From: Fibrobacter sp. | GTDB lineage: Bacteria; Fibrobacterota; Fibrobacteria; Fibrobacterales; Fibrobacteraceae | Reading direction: 5' to 3' | Assembly (NCBI GenBank): GCA_017503015.1 | Contig: JAFVTX010000055.1 | Coordinates: forward strand, 1-64,000 | DNA: 64,000 bases | Part shown: piece by piece, positions 16,568 to 26,101 of the stretch | Layout of the letters: each line of letters opens with the position of its first letter | Position numbering within the stretch: the first letter of the stretch is position 1 | Translations under genes and position numbers: made by a program | The notes under the pieces: model-generated | The model's input: only the letters and a program-made list of their open reading frames with translations | Databases searched by the model: none | What the model was told of the DNA's origin: nothing

Positions 16568-17602
16568 ATGCCCCGTTTACGCGTTTTAGTTTTGATGGGC
16601 GGCCCCTCCACAGAGCACGATGTTTCCGTAGTGAGTGGCACCGGCGTGGTCCGCGCTATGGATCCCGAAAAGTATAACATCCACCCCGTATTGATTGACA
16701 AGGACGGCACCTGGCACTGGTCCGCAAGGGAGCTCTCCCCTTACCAGAAAGACAACTTCTCCGTCAATTATTTCCGCTCCCTGGAAGGCTCCGCCGCCGT
16801 GACCAAAAAATCTCCGGCCCTTTCGGAACTGCCCTCGGCAGATATCGCCTTTTTGGCCCTTCACGGCAAATGGGGCGAAGACGGACACATCCAGGCATTG
16901 CTTGAAAACTGGGGCATCCCCTACACCGGTTGTGGCCTTTTGGCTTCTGCACTTGCCATGGACAAGATCAAGTCCAAGGAAATCTACAAGGCAAACGGAG
17001 TCCCCACGCCCCCCTACCGCGTGATTTTCAAGCACGACTTCAACGGCGACACTTTGGTTAGCGTCTCCGACGAACTTGGATTCCCCCTGGTCATCAAGGA
17101 CCCTCTGGGCGGCTCCAGCATCGGTATCGGCATCGCCAAAGATTTGGACGAGGCCGGCAAGATTGCAACGGATCTGTTCAAGGATTCCGACCGCCTGCTC
17201 TGCGAAAAATTCATCGCCGGCGAAGAAGCCAGCTGTGGGTACATTGAAGGTGAAAAACCCCTGCCGCCTACCGAAATGCGCATGACCACCCGCGAGTATT
17301 TTGACTTCGAAGCCAAGTACAACGGCGAATGCCAGGAGGTGACACCGGCCGAATTCAAACCCGAACTCACCGCCCGTATCCAGGAACTGGTGAAGAACGC
17401 CCACTACGCCCTGGGCGGTGCCGGCTACAGCCGTACCGACGTGCGTATCGACAAGGACGGGAACCTGTGGGCCATCGAGACCAACACCTTGCCCGGCATG
17501 ACTCCCACGTCTCTGCTCCCGCAACAGGCGGCCTGCAACGGCATCACCTACTCCAGTCTCATCGACCTGATTATTGACAAGAGCCTTACTATCAGAAAGT
17601 AA
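16568..17602 (+). CDS. ddl: D-alanine--D-alanine ligase
   Basis: A 344-residue ATP-grasp ligase that makes the D-Ala-D-Ala end of peptidoglycan precursors. Landmarks are VLMGGPSTEHDVSVVSG at the N-terminus, LHGKWGEDGHIQALLE, YTGCGLLASALAMDK, PLVIKDPLGGSSIGI, and the C-terminal IETNTLPGMTPTSLLPQ. The ATG at 16568 has AAGGA 8 bases upstream; an in-frame ATG eight codons earlier has none. It is the first of a plus-strand group that includes tsaB, separated by 116 bp made almost wholly of heptad arrays. Confidence 0.96.
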   Translation: MPRLRVLVLMGGPSTEHDVSVVSGTGVVRAMDPEKYNIHPVLIDKDGTWHWSARELSPYQKDNFSVNYFRSLEGSAAVTKKSPALSELPSADIAFLALHGKWGEDGHIQALLENWGIPYTGCGLLASALAMDKIKSKEIYKANGVPTPPYRVIFKHDFNGDTLVSVSDELGFPLVIKDPLGGSSIGIGIAKDLDEAGKIATDLFKDSDRLLCEKFIAGEEASCGYIEGEKPLPPTEMRMTTREYFDFEAKYNGECQEVTPAEFKPELTARIQELVKNAHYALGGAGYSRTDVRIDKDGNLWAIETNTLPGMTPTSLLPQQAACNGITYSSLIDLIIDKSLTIRK

Positions 17603-17605
17603 ATG

Positions 17606-17661
17606 AGTTGTGAGTTGTGAGTTATGAGGTTCAAGGTTCGAGGCGCGAGGCGCGAGGTTGA
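17606..17661. repeat. Heptad-periodic array (AGTTGTG / AGGCGCG type)
   Basis: Eight words in register: AGTTGTG twice, AGTTATG, AGGTTCA, AGGTTCG, AGGCGCG twice, AGGTTGA. It begins three bases after the ddl stop codon. Confidence 0.8.
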
Positions 17662-17670
17662 GCTTTCCCC

Positions 17671-17718
17671 ATTACACACCTCACATTCCACATCCCACAT
17701 TACACACATCACACCCCC
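17671..17718. repeat. Heptad-periodic array (ATTACAC type) running into the tsaB start
   Basis: Words in register: ATTACAC, ACCTCAC, ATTCCAC, ATCCCAC, ATTACAC, ACATCAC, then ACCCCC directly before the ATG of tsaB. It is the same word family as the array at 9714. Confidence 0.8.
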
Positions 17719-18360
17719 ATGTCCTTTGACCTCTTTGTAGACACCTCCCGAAAGGGAATTTCCATAGCCATCGCAGGAAAATCCGACGATGGGACTTGCG
17801 GGGCATTCTATAAAGAGATTGTGGACCCTGAAGCCCGGGGCGAGACCCTCAGCAGGAACCTGGACAACTTGCTGGAACAAAGCGGCATCGCCCTCCAAGA
17901 TATCGGCCGGGTCATGGTGACTCTCGGGCCGGGCTCTTTTAGCGGGCTCAGGACCGGCGTGGCCTTTTGCCAGGGAATCTGCTTCAGCGGAGCCCGCAAA
18001 CTCTACGGAGTATCAACGCTAGAGGCTTTGGAATGCTTTTCCGAGGCCCCCGACACAGCCGTCGTGGTAAAGGCTCGTAAAGATTACTGGTACCTGCGGC
18101 TCTGCGGTCAGGAGTCCTTCGATTCTACGGAAGAGGTCATCGCAAAACTCCGTGCGAGAGAACCCAAGTTCGTCGTGGTTGACGCTACCGCCCGTGACGA
18201 CGTCCGCTTAACAGAATTTTTTACTGCCAAGGGTGTGAAAACCTTTCTCGACGACGGCAATCCCCTAAGCCTCTGGGCCAAGCTTTTCGAGAAACATCAA
18301 CCGTCCCTGATTCAAGAAGCTAACTACATCCAGCCTTCCTATTTCGAGAAGGGACACTAA
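17719..18360 (+). CDS. tsaB: tRNA N6-threonylcarbamoyladenosine modification protein TsaB
   Basis: A 213-residue protein of the ASKHA fold, the TsaD paralogue needed for t6A37 in ANN-reading tRNAs. The N-terminal strand FDLFVDTSRKGISIAI and the family segment VTLGPGSFSGLRTGVAFCQGI support the call. No Shine-Dalgarno sequence precedes the ATG: the 20 bases before it are C/A-rich heptad repeat. The following gene starts with a RimI-like acetyltransferase domain, and tsaB-rimI adjacency is common in bacteria. Confidence 0.92.
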   Translation: MSFDLFVDTSRKGISIAIAGKSDDGTCGAFYKEIVDPEARGETLSRNLDNLLEQSGIALQDIGRVMVTLGPGSFSGLRTGVAFCQGICFSGARKLYGVSTLEALECFSEAPDTAVVVKARKDYWYLRLCGQESFDSTEEVIAKLRAREPKFVVVDATARDDVRLTEFFTAKGVKTFLDDGNPLSLWAKLFEKHQPSLIQEANYIQPSYFEKGH

Positions 18361-18378
18361 GCTTTAACGGGGTTTACC

Positions 18379-19680
18379 ATGCCAATACGCCCCATGACCG
18401 AAGCAGACCTCCCCCATGTTTTAGCCCTGCAGTCGGCCCTCGCCTTCCAAAACTGGAACGAGAAACAATTTCTCTCCGAACTTCGCGCAAACTACGCCCT
18501 CTGTCTGGTGGACGAAGAAAACGGAGCTTTCGCCGGTTATGCCATTTTCCACCTGATGGAATCCGACTCAGAGCTTTTGACCATCGCCGTAGCTCCAGAA
18601 TTTCAACGACAGGGAATCGCATCGGCATTCCTGTGCCATGGTCTGGGCAAATTGAATCAAGATAAAGGCGACCACTGCTTTCTGGAAGTCCGCGAAGGGA
18701 ATACAAGTGCAAAAGCCCTTTACGAAAAACACGGATTCCAGCCGTACGGGAAGCGGGAGCGCTATTACGACGACGGTGAAACGGCTATATTGTACAAGTG
18801 GAAGATCTGCGCCAAGGAATTCAACATGCTATTGAAAAAAGACAAGCGAATCAAGAAGACATCAAAAAAATTTTTCGGCTTTGCCATAGCCGTTGCCTTT
18901 TTACTGGTGCTGTGTTTTTACTTGATTATGACCTGCAGCGGTAAGTGGCTTGTCCAACTAGATGAATTCAAGCACGTAAAATGGGTAGTCTTACTAGATG
19001 GCCAAGGCCAGGACATGGAGCGCAACGACATGGCCGCAAAACTATTGCGGGAACACAGGGTCGATTCGGTATTGATTCTTGGACGTCGTATTTACCGAGA
19101 CCACTACAATACGGATTACTATGCCGAAGATCTGATGAAACAAGGAAACATTGACAGTAGCACCGTTTTTTTAGCCCGACACAATGACGCCTCCACAATT
19201 GAAGAAGCCTATACAATTATCCCCTGGCTCAAAAAAAGAAACGCCGACACGGTATTGCTGGTAACGGCCACCGCTGCAACAAAACGCGCCGCCAGGATAT
19301 TCAACACCCTCGCCGGCGGCAAGCCTCACTTTATCGCTACTGACGGAGTTTCTGATTACTTCGTACCTGATGCATGGTATTCTAACCGGGAATCCATGAA
19401 AATCTGGGCAAAAGAATGGGGGGCCCTTCTGCTTTCTCATTTTGACCTGTGGAATATAGACACCATCGGGGTAGCGGACTCCGTGTACCTTGCACCTATT
19501 CGTTCCCTAACCGAAGAGCGAAGGGTTGATTTTATCGACTTGCAGAAGATGCTTCCCAGCGTCAAGCGAAAAATCGACACGCTGAGCACGCCACAACCCG
19601 CAGATACGACGGCCACACAATCCAAAGACACAACCACCGCCGGCAAAGATTCTCAAGCAGCAACCACAACGGCCAAGTAA
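18379..19680 (+). CDS. RimI-like N-acetyltransferase fused in frame to a membrane DUF218 (YdcF/SanA-like) domain
   Basis: A single 433-codon frame joins two unrelated domains. Residues 1-145 are a GNAT acetyltransferase like RimI (LTIAVAPEFQRQGIASAFL, acetyl-CoA loop; EVREGNTSAKALYEKHGF). A basic stretch, one membrane helix (about 165-187) and a DUF218 domain (about 195-375; VVLLDGQGQDMERNDMAAKLL, DSVLILGRR, TVLLVTATAATKRAARIF) follow, then a Thr/Ala/Lys-rich tail. An internal ATG at 18826 lies exactly at the junction with AAGGA 7 bases upstream, so the DUF218 part (284 residues) may also be made alone. No stop codon separates the two. RimI would acetylate ribosomal protein S18; DUF218 proteins act at the envelope, so a joint function is unclear. 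Confidence 0.75.
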   Translation: MPIRPMTEADLPHVLALQSALAFQNWNEKQFLSELRANYALCLVDEENGAFAGYAIFHLMESDSELLTIAVAPEFQRQGIASAFLCHGLGKLNQDKGDHCFLEVREGNTSAKALYEKHGFQPYGKRERYYDDGETAILYKWKICAKEFNMLLKKDKRIKKTSKKFFGFAIAVAFLLVLCFYLIMTCSGKWLVQLDEFKHVKWVVLLDGQGQDMERNDMAAKLLREHRVDSVLILGRRIYRDHYNTDYYAEDLMKQGNIDSSTVFLARHNDASTIEEAYTIIPWLKKRNADTVLLVTATAATKRAARIFNTLAGGKPHFIATDGVSDYFVPDAWYSNRESMKIWAKEWGALLLSHFDLWNIDTIGVADSVYLAPIRSLTEERRVDFIDLQKMLPSVKRKIDTLSTPQPADTTATQSKDTTTAGKDSQAATTTAK

Positions 19681-19692
19681 AGCCGAGACACA

Positions 19693-19734
19693 AGTCCCTA
19701 GCCCCTAGATCCTAGCCCCTAAATCCTAGCCCCT
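19693..19734. repeat. Heptad-periodic array (AGCCCCT / A[GA]ATCCT type)
   Basis: Six words in register: AGTCCCT, AGCCCCT, AGATCCT, AGCCCCT, AAATCCT, AGCCCCT. It contains CTAG three times. Confidence 0.8.
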
Positions 19735-19740
19735 AAAAAC

Positions 19741-19770
19741 AAAAACTCCCCGCCGGGGTTACCGGCAGGG
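19741..19770 (-). terminator. Rho-independent terminator of gap
   Basis: Read on the minus strand, CCCTGCCGG pairs with CCGGCGGGG (nine pairs, one G-T) around a short TAAC loop and is followed by AGTTTTTG. It lies 75-104 bases after the gap stop codon. Confidence 0.75.
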
Positions 19771-19844
19771 AATTTGAAAGATTCTTTAGCGGAAGTGCGG
19801 ATATCTGATTATTGCGTCCGCACTACTAGCGCCGTGTAGAAATC

Positions 19845-20882
<1,038 letters not shown>

Positions 20883-20977
20883 CTACCCAGTAGGTAAGTG
20901 CGTTCTTGGCTCCAAATTTACTAAAATTACACCGTTTAAGTAAGGTAGTTTTGAAAAAAATATTCATTAAAAAAGAT

Positions 20978-23900
20978 ATGAAGCCCCTAAAAAGAAGCCT
21001 CTGGTCCATAGGCCTTGTTCTATTGTTACAGATTTTGGCCTCCTGCGCCGGTAACGGCGAGCCCCTGACCGAAACAAGCCCCAAAAGTGCACCGGACGAA
21101 AAGGCCAAACCGGCCCCCACAGACGCCTTTTACGACGACGCCCCTGCATCCTCCGAGACACAAGACCCTGAACGCAGGTCGACAAGCGCCACTGCCCTGG
21201 ATTCCAAGGGCTACCGTTTCAAGAATCCCGGTGGCGACTGGTCCATGATCGGCGGCGAAGACGGAGCCCCCTACGAATTCTACAACGCCCGCACCGGCCG
21301 GAGGGCGGTACTCCGGGAAGTGACCCTTGCCGAAGGCGAACCCATGAACCTGATGGACCGGGCCCGCATCGAGATGCAGAGTTTTGAGTCTAGCGGCAAA
21401 AAGGCGAGCCATGCCGAAACCTACCCCGAAGAGGCCTTCGGCGCCACGGGAGCCTTCTTCGATATCGTAGGCAAGCGTTATGACACACCTTACGAGGCGG
21501 TAGGCCTTGTCACGGGAAGCGGGAACCGCATCTACACCCTCACCCTATCGGCTTCGGACAACTTGCCCCCAGCAGGCGGCCTGAAAGAGGAATGGCGGGA
21601 ATTTTTCGCCAGTTTCGAACTGAAAGAAATCCAGCGGGAAGAGGGCCCGGAGCTTTCTCCGGAGCACCTGCAGGACTACACCTCCGAGGCCCTGGGCTAC
21701 CGCTGGGCGGTAAAGGACACCCTCTGGCATTTCTGGAACGGCATTTCCAAGCAGAACAACGACCCGGACCTGGTACTCACCAACAAGGACGAAGACGTTT
21801 CCTTCTTTATCTACGGAGCCATTGTGCCCGCCGAAGAGGTTTCCTCCCAGGACCTGTTCAAGGTACTGCTGGTTCGACTTGGCGTGGACCCGAACGAGCC
21901 CAGCCTAGAAAGCAGGCGGGTCAAGGTTGGAGACCGCTACGCTCAGGAGTTCACCCTCACCCATACGGTAAACCGCTTTGACTTCAGTTACAAGGGCCGG
22001 TTCTTCTACGAAGACGGCCGTGGCATTTTGGCCGTAGCCTGGACCCAAGGGATCAACAAGAAGAAATACGGCAAGGTCATGGACAATGCCATTGAAGGGG
22101 TAACTGTCGGAGCCAAGCCCGAACAGGCCAGCGATGCCGAATCCGCCAAGAAGCAGGCCAAGTTCAACGCCGCCGTCATGAGCCAGGTGGGAATTCTACG
22201 GTTGCTGGAAGACCAGCCCCTGGTAGCCCTCAGTTACTTCGAACGGGCCAACAAGATGGACCCGGAAGAACCCCTGTACCTGATCAACTGCGGGTTCGTC
22301 TATCAGCTCAAGGAACTCTATGGCCCTGGCATCAGCCACTTCGAAAGCGAGATGGAACTGGTCCGCAAGAACGGCAAGCTGCTTTCTATTCTGGGAGAAA
22401 TGTACGAGGCGGTATTCGACTACGGCCGGGCCCGTGAATGTGCCGAAGGGGCCCTGCAGTACACCCCAAACAACCCGGAATACGTCATCAACCTGAGTGA
22501 CGCCCTGTGGGGCCTTGGCCAGCGGCACCAATCCCTGATCGTGGTGCAGAGGCTCTACGACACCCAGCCCAGCAGCCGCCTGGGAGTTTACCTCGCCAAG
22601 ACCTACATGGGGCTTGACCAGTACGCCGAAGCGGTGGATATCCTGTACGGCGTGCGGGGAAGATTCGGCATGAGCAAGGAACTGGGCGAAACCCTGATGG
22701 ATGCCCTGATGTTCCTGGGACGCTACGAAGAAGCACGGGCCATCAGCGAAGAGACCCTCGCCAAGGCGCAGAACGACTACAAGATTTGGACCATGCACGG
22801 GAAAATCCTTTTCTACTCCCGCAACTACCGGGAAGCGGAAAAGGCCCTGACTAAGGCGCTTTCCCTGAAGCCCGACAACGAAGACGCCAAGAGTTTCCTC
22901 AGCGCCACCAAGGCGTTTTTGGGCAAGGCGGACAACCGCACCCTGCAAAAGCCTATTGCCCCCATCGAAAAACGCACTGACGACCTGAAGAGCCTGCTTT
23001 CACCCACCGCAAAGAAAGCCGCCGTGGATGGGGACTTCCCCGCCGTGGTCCATTACAGCAAGGAACTGCTCAAGGCCGAAAAGAACGAGCCCTGGGTCCG
23101 GAGCGAAGAGATGCTCATGGAAATCCTGGACATTCGCGGGGCAGCCATCTACAGGGAATTCACCTTCGACTTTTTGCCGGGCTACGACCGAATTTACCTG
23201 AACGCCCTTGAAGTCTATGACTCCACCTGGACACTGAAACAGAAGGCCAGCCTCTCCGGAGCCTACATCACCTACGCCACAGAAATCGGCGGCGGAAACG
23301 AATCCCAGACCGCACACTTCCCCTTGCAGGAACTGGCCCCCGGTGACTTTATATACCTGCAGTTCAGCCGGACCGCCATCGAGACCAAGGGCATGATTCC
23401 CTACACCGATTACGTGAGCAGCCGGGATATTCCCGTGGGACAGTCCATTTTCCGCATCTACGCCGACACCAGCCGCTTTACTACCGAAGAATACGGCACA
23501 CTTGAACGGAACAACATCCAGGGCGGTCGGGAATGGAAAATCGAGAATCCCGTGGTGGTCCGCAAGGAAATGTACATGCCCGTCTATCGCGATTTCGGTT
23601 CGGGCCTGATGCTTACAGGCAAGCAGGAATGGAAAGACGTGGGCGACGATTACCAGAACCTGATACAGCACCAGTTCAAGCAAGCCGTCAGCGTGCGGGA
23701 AAAGGCCTTCGAAGTCCGGGGCAACAAGATCGGCGACGAGGCCGTAAAGGCCATCGTGCGGTTCGTGCGCCACGACATCCGCTACCGCGATGTCCGCTTC
23801 GGCGGTCACAGCCTGATTCCCCAGACCGCCGAAGTGACGCTCAAGGAGCGTCGTGGCGACTGCAAGGACATGGCGCTCCTGCTCAAGGAAATGCTTGCGG

Positions 23901-24784
23901 CCATCGGAGTCAAGAGTTACCTCTCCGCCATCCACCTCACCGAAGAAGGCTTCGAGCACCTGCCCACCATCCAGCAGTTCAACCACATGATCCTCTACAT
24001 CCCCAAACAGGACAAGGTCAGCGAGATGTGGGTGGACGCCACCGACAAGACGGGCAACGACCGCCCCGTTCCCCTGGACATGGAAGGCAAGGTAGCCCTG
24101 ATTATCGACGGCGACAACAGCCACGTGGTCACCACACCCATCCTGGAAGACAATCAGGAACACCAGATTGCCATAGACCACCGCCTGTTCATCGGCGAGA
24201 ACGGAGCCTGTGAATTCCGCGACTCCGTAACCCTGCAGGGCAAGTTTGCCAGTTCCATCCGTAACCGTTTCTTCGGTCGCGAAACCAAGGAACAGGAACA
24301 ACTGATGGAAAACTTCCTCTCCGAAGGCGTGCCCGACGTAAGCATCGGAAACATCCGCATCGAAAATCTGGACGCCTTCAACAAGCCCCTGATTCTTGTG
24401 ACCACTTACGCCTCCAAGGGTTACTTCGGCCAGGGCGCCTCCGAACTCAAAGGGCGCTTCCCCAACGTGTGGGAACGGAGCCTCTTCAAGCTCCCGAAGG
24501 TCTCCAAGCGCCACCACCCCATCCGCATGCCTCACGAGACCCAGTTCAGCTATCACCTGACCGTCAAGGCGCCTAGCGGCAAATCCGTAGGCATCACGGG
24601 ACCGAAGCCACTGAATAGAGCCCCCGATTACGTGAGCTTTGAGAAGGCTGAAGCTACAAGCGGCGAAACGGGTATCAAGTGGACCACCTTCGCCCTGTAC
24701 GCCGACCCCAGCGAATACGAAAAAATCCGCGAAGAATGGAACTACCTGCTCAGCGAGACAAGCCCGCTGATCGTGGTGAAATAA
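20978..24784 (+). CDS. Large TPR lipoprotein with DUF3857/transglutaminase-like domain
   Basis: A 1268-residue lipoprotein. The signal peptide ends in the lipobox LASC (Cys about 24). The N-terminal half has two related beta-rich modules, then TPR-like helices from about 400 to 660. The C-terminal half has a DUF3857-like beta region and a transglutaminase-like core with the full triad: Cys in RRGDCKDMALLLKEML, His in QQFNHMILY and Asp in WVDATDKT. Such proteins probably sit on the periplasmic side of an outer membrane; whether the core is a protease, a cross-linker or only a fold is unknown. It is single-gene, divergent from gap and convergent with the motor-like operon, 4 bp from that operon's last stop. 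Confidence 0.75.
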   Translation: MKPLKRSLWSIGLVLLLQILASCAGNGEPLTETSPKSAPDEKAKPAPTDAFYDDAPASSETQDPERRSTSATALDSKGYRFKNPGGDWSMIGGEDGAPYEFYNARTGRRAVLREVTLAEGEPMNLMDRARIEMQSFESSGKKASHAETYPEEAFGATGAFFDIVGKRYDTPYEAVGLVTGSGNRIYTLTLSASDNLPPAGGLKEEWREFFASFELKEIQREEGPELSPEHLQDYTSEALGYRWAVKDTLWHFWNGISKQNNDPDLVLTNKDEDVSFFIYGAIVPAEEVSSQDLFKVLLVRLGVDPNEPSLESRRVKVGDRYAQEFTLTHTVNRFDFSYKGRFFYEDGRGILAVAWTQGINKKKYGKVMDNAIEGVTVGAKPEQASDAESAKKQAKFNAAVMSQVGILRLLEDQPLVALSYFERANKMDPEEPLYLINCGFVYQLKELYGPGISHFESEMELVRKNGKLLSILGEMYEAVFDYGRARECAEGALQYTPNNPEYVINLSDALWGLGQRHQSLIVVQRLYDTQPSSRLGVYLAKTYMGLDQYAEAVDILYGVRGRFGMSKELGETLMDALMFLGRYEEARAISEETLAKAQNDYKIWTMHGKILFYSRNYREAEKALTKALSLKPDNEDAKSFLSATKAFLGKADNRTLQKPIAPIEKRTDDLKSLLSPTAKKAAVDGDFPAVVHYSKELLKAEKNEPWVRSEEMLMEILDIRGAAIYREFTFDFLPGYDRIYLNALEVYDSTWTLKQKASLSGAYITYATEIGGGNESQTAHFPLQELAPGDFIYLQFSRTAIETKGMIPYTDYVSSRDIPVGQSIFRIYADTSRFTTEEYGTLERNNIQGGREWKIENPVVVRKEMYMPVYRDFGSGLMLTGKQEWKDVGDDYQNLIQHQFKQAVSVREKAFEVRGNKIGDEAVKAIVRFVRHDIRYRDVRFGGHSLIPQTAEVTLKERRGDCKDMALLLKEMLAAIGVKSYLSAIHLTEEGFEHLPTIQQFNHMILYIPKQDKVSEMWVDATDKTGNDRPVPLDMEGKVALIIDGDNSHVVTTPILEDNQEHQIAIDHRLFIGENGACEFRDSVTLQGKFASSIRNRFFGRETKEQEQLMENFLSEGVPDVSIGNIRIENLDAFNKPLILVTTYASKGYFGQGASELKGRFPNVWERSLFKLPKVSKRHHPIRMPHETQFSYHLTVKAPSGKSVGITGPKPLNRAPDYVSFEKAEATSGETGIKWTTFALYADPSEYEKIREEWNYLLSETSPLIVVK

Positions 24785-24788
24785 AAAA

Positions 24789-25442
24789 CTATTTCTTGTC
24801 TTGAGGAACCAGCCGTTCCACTACGCGGAACAGCTCATTATAAATTTCCAGGAAGTCCTCAATCCAGATGGGGTCCCTTTCTCCGACGATATGCATCGTC
24901 TCTTCCAGGGTATGCTGGGCGTTATAAGGTCCGACCAGCGAACCCTCGGGCAACGCGCCGCTCCTGTAGGCCTGTGCCGCCGAAACGCGGGCACGGAAAC
25001 TACGACGGAGTCGGGTAATGAGGGAGCTACGCAGGGCCAGCAGTTCTTCGTAAGCCTCCTGGAAATTTCCAGCAGCTATGGACTGCTCCGCCAATTTCAG
25101 ACGACGACCGATGGATTCACGCTCCATGGGCGGCACCAGCATACCCTTGGCAGCGAGAGTACCCCGAATCTGGGCAATTGTCTTTTCCAGAAAATCCTTG
25201 CCCCAAAAGCACATAGGAGCGGCTGCATTTTCGGCAACCCTGTTTTCTCGAATCTTGTGGGCCGAAAGCCAACGATCTAGCTTGTCCAGCACGATTCCCG
25301 CCTCGGGAGTGCGCTCTATGGCCAGATAGTCCTGGGCACGGGAAAGTAGGTTTTCCGCATAGACCATCCGCCAATGAGGGAACTTTCCGCTCTTGCGGAG
25401 AGCATCCATGTTCTGGCGGATTGTGTCTAGACGTTCCTGCAT
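24789..25442 (-). CDS. Uncharacterised helical protein, last gene of ZorAB-like operon
   Basis: A 217-residue soluble protein with no motif I recognise. It is rich in Arg, Glu, Leu and Ala and reads as helical hairpins (YAENLLSRAQDYLAIERTPEA, AEQSIAAGNFQEAYEELLALR), similar in style to TPR but not clear repeats. It has no signal peptide or membrane helix, so it is probably cytoplasmic. It starts 17 bp after the OmpA/MotB-like gene, so it is likely co-transcribed and could be a cytoplasmic partner of the predicted membrane motor; that is inference from position. Confidence 0.6.
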   Translation of the reverse strand: MQERLDTIRQNMDALRKSGKFPHWRMVYAENLLSRAQDYLAIERTPEAGIVLDKLDRWLSAHKIRENRVAENAAAPMCFWGKDFLEKTIAQIRGTLAAKGMLVPPMERESIGRRLKLAEQSIAAGNFQEAYEELLALRSSLITRLRRSFRARVSAAQAYRSGALPEGSLVGPYNAQHTLEETMHIVGERDPIWIEDFLEIYNELFRVVERLVPQDKK

Positions 25443-25459
25443 GCTTTACCGACCAACCT

Positions 25460-26098
25460 CTACTTCTTTTCTGTCATCTGGAGCGGGGTCACGCCAATTT
25501 CCACACGACGGTTCAAGCTGCGGTGTTCCTCGCTATCGTTAGGATACTTAGGCTGGTGCTCGCCAAAGCCTGCCGCAAAGAGGCGCTCCGGCGGGAACCC
25601 CTGGGCCACAAGAGCCTTGACCACGCTCACCGCACGTTCCGTAGAAAGGTTCCAGTTAGAAAAATTCGGGGAGTTTTTCACCGGCAAGTCGTCGGTAAAG
25701 CCGCTCACCATGATTACATCGCCCGGAGCCATGGCGTCCAAAAGTCCCTTGCTGATTCCTTCAATGACCTTGATACCTTCGGCAGTCAGGTTCGCCCCGT
25801 TGATGGGGAAAAGGAAACTGGCCTGAATCTGGATCTTGCCGTCTTCGAGAGCTATAAGCCCCTGCTCGATAGAGGACTTGAGGCTCTGGGAAAGGAGCGC
25901 GTTGCGTTCTGCCGCAATTTTACGCATTTCCTCCTGGCAAGAGAGCACTTCCTCTTCGGTACGGGTCAGGTCTTCCGCTTTCTGCTCCTTCAACGTGGCC
26001 ATGGCCACGAAGGCAAGGATAAACAGGGACACCAGGGCCACGCCCAGGTCCGTGTAGGCCATCCAGGGATTGTGATTGTCTTCGCGACGAAATCCCAT
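25460..26098 (-). CDS. MotB/OmpA-like membrane protein (ZorB-like)
   Basis: A 212-residue protein with one N-terminal membrane helix (about 13-34) and a C-terminal OmpA domain (about 100-208). The helix starts AYTDLGVALVSLFIL, with Asp17 where MotB and ZorB have the proton- or sodium-accepting Asp. The OmpA part has SGFTDDLPV, NLSTERAVSVVKAL and NRRVEIGV, which include the Asp and Arg used to hold peptidoglycan diaminopimelate. This is the plan of a stator B subunit. The start follows GGAGGG at the end of the upstream MotA/ZorA-like gene, 3 bp away, so the two are coupled. No flagellar genes are near and TolR/ExbD lack the OmpA domain, so a ZorB-like or novel stator is the best reading. Confidence 0.8.
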   Translation of the reverse strand: MGFRREDNHNPWMAYTDLGVALVSLFILAFVAMATLKEQKAEDLTRTEEEVLSCQEEMRKIAAERNALLSQSLKSSIEQGLIALEDGKIQIQASFLFPINGANLTAEGIKVIEGISKGLLDAMAPGDVIMVSGFTDDLPVKNSPNFSNWNLSTERAVSVVKALVAQGFPPERLFAAGFGEHQPKYPNDSEEHRSLNRRVEIGVTPLQMTEKK

Positions 26099-26101
26099 CT
26101 A

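Noticed and set aside
23000-24556. A 518-codon minus-strand frame opposite the transglutaminase lipoprotein
   Set aside because: Antisense shadow with biased composition; the plus strand has a signal peptide, domains and a catalytic triad.
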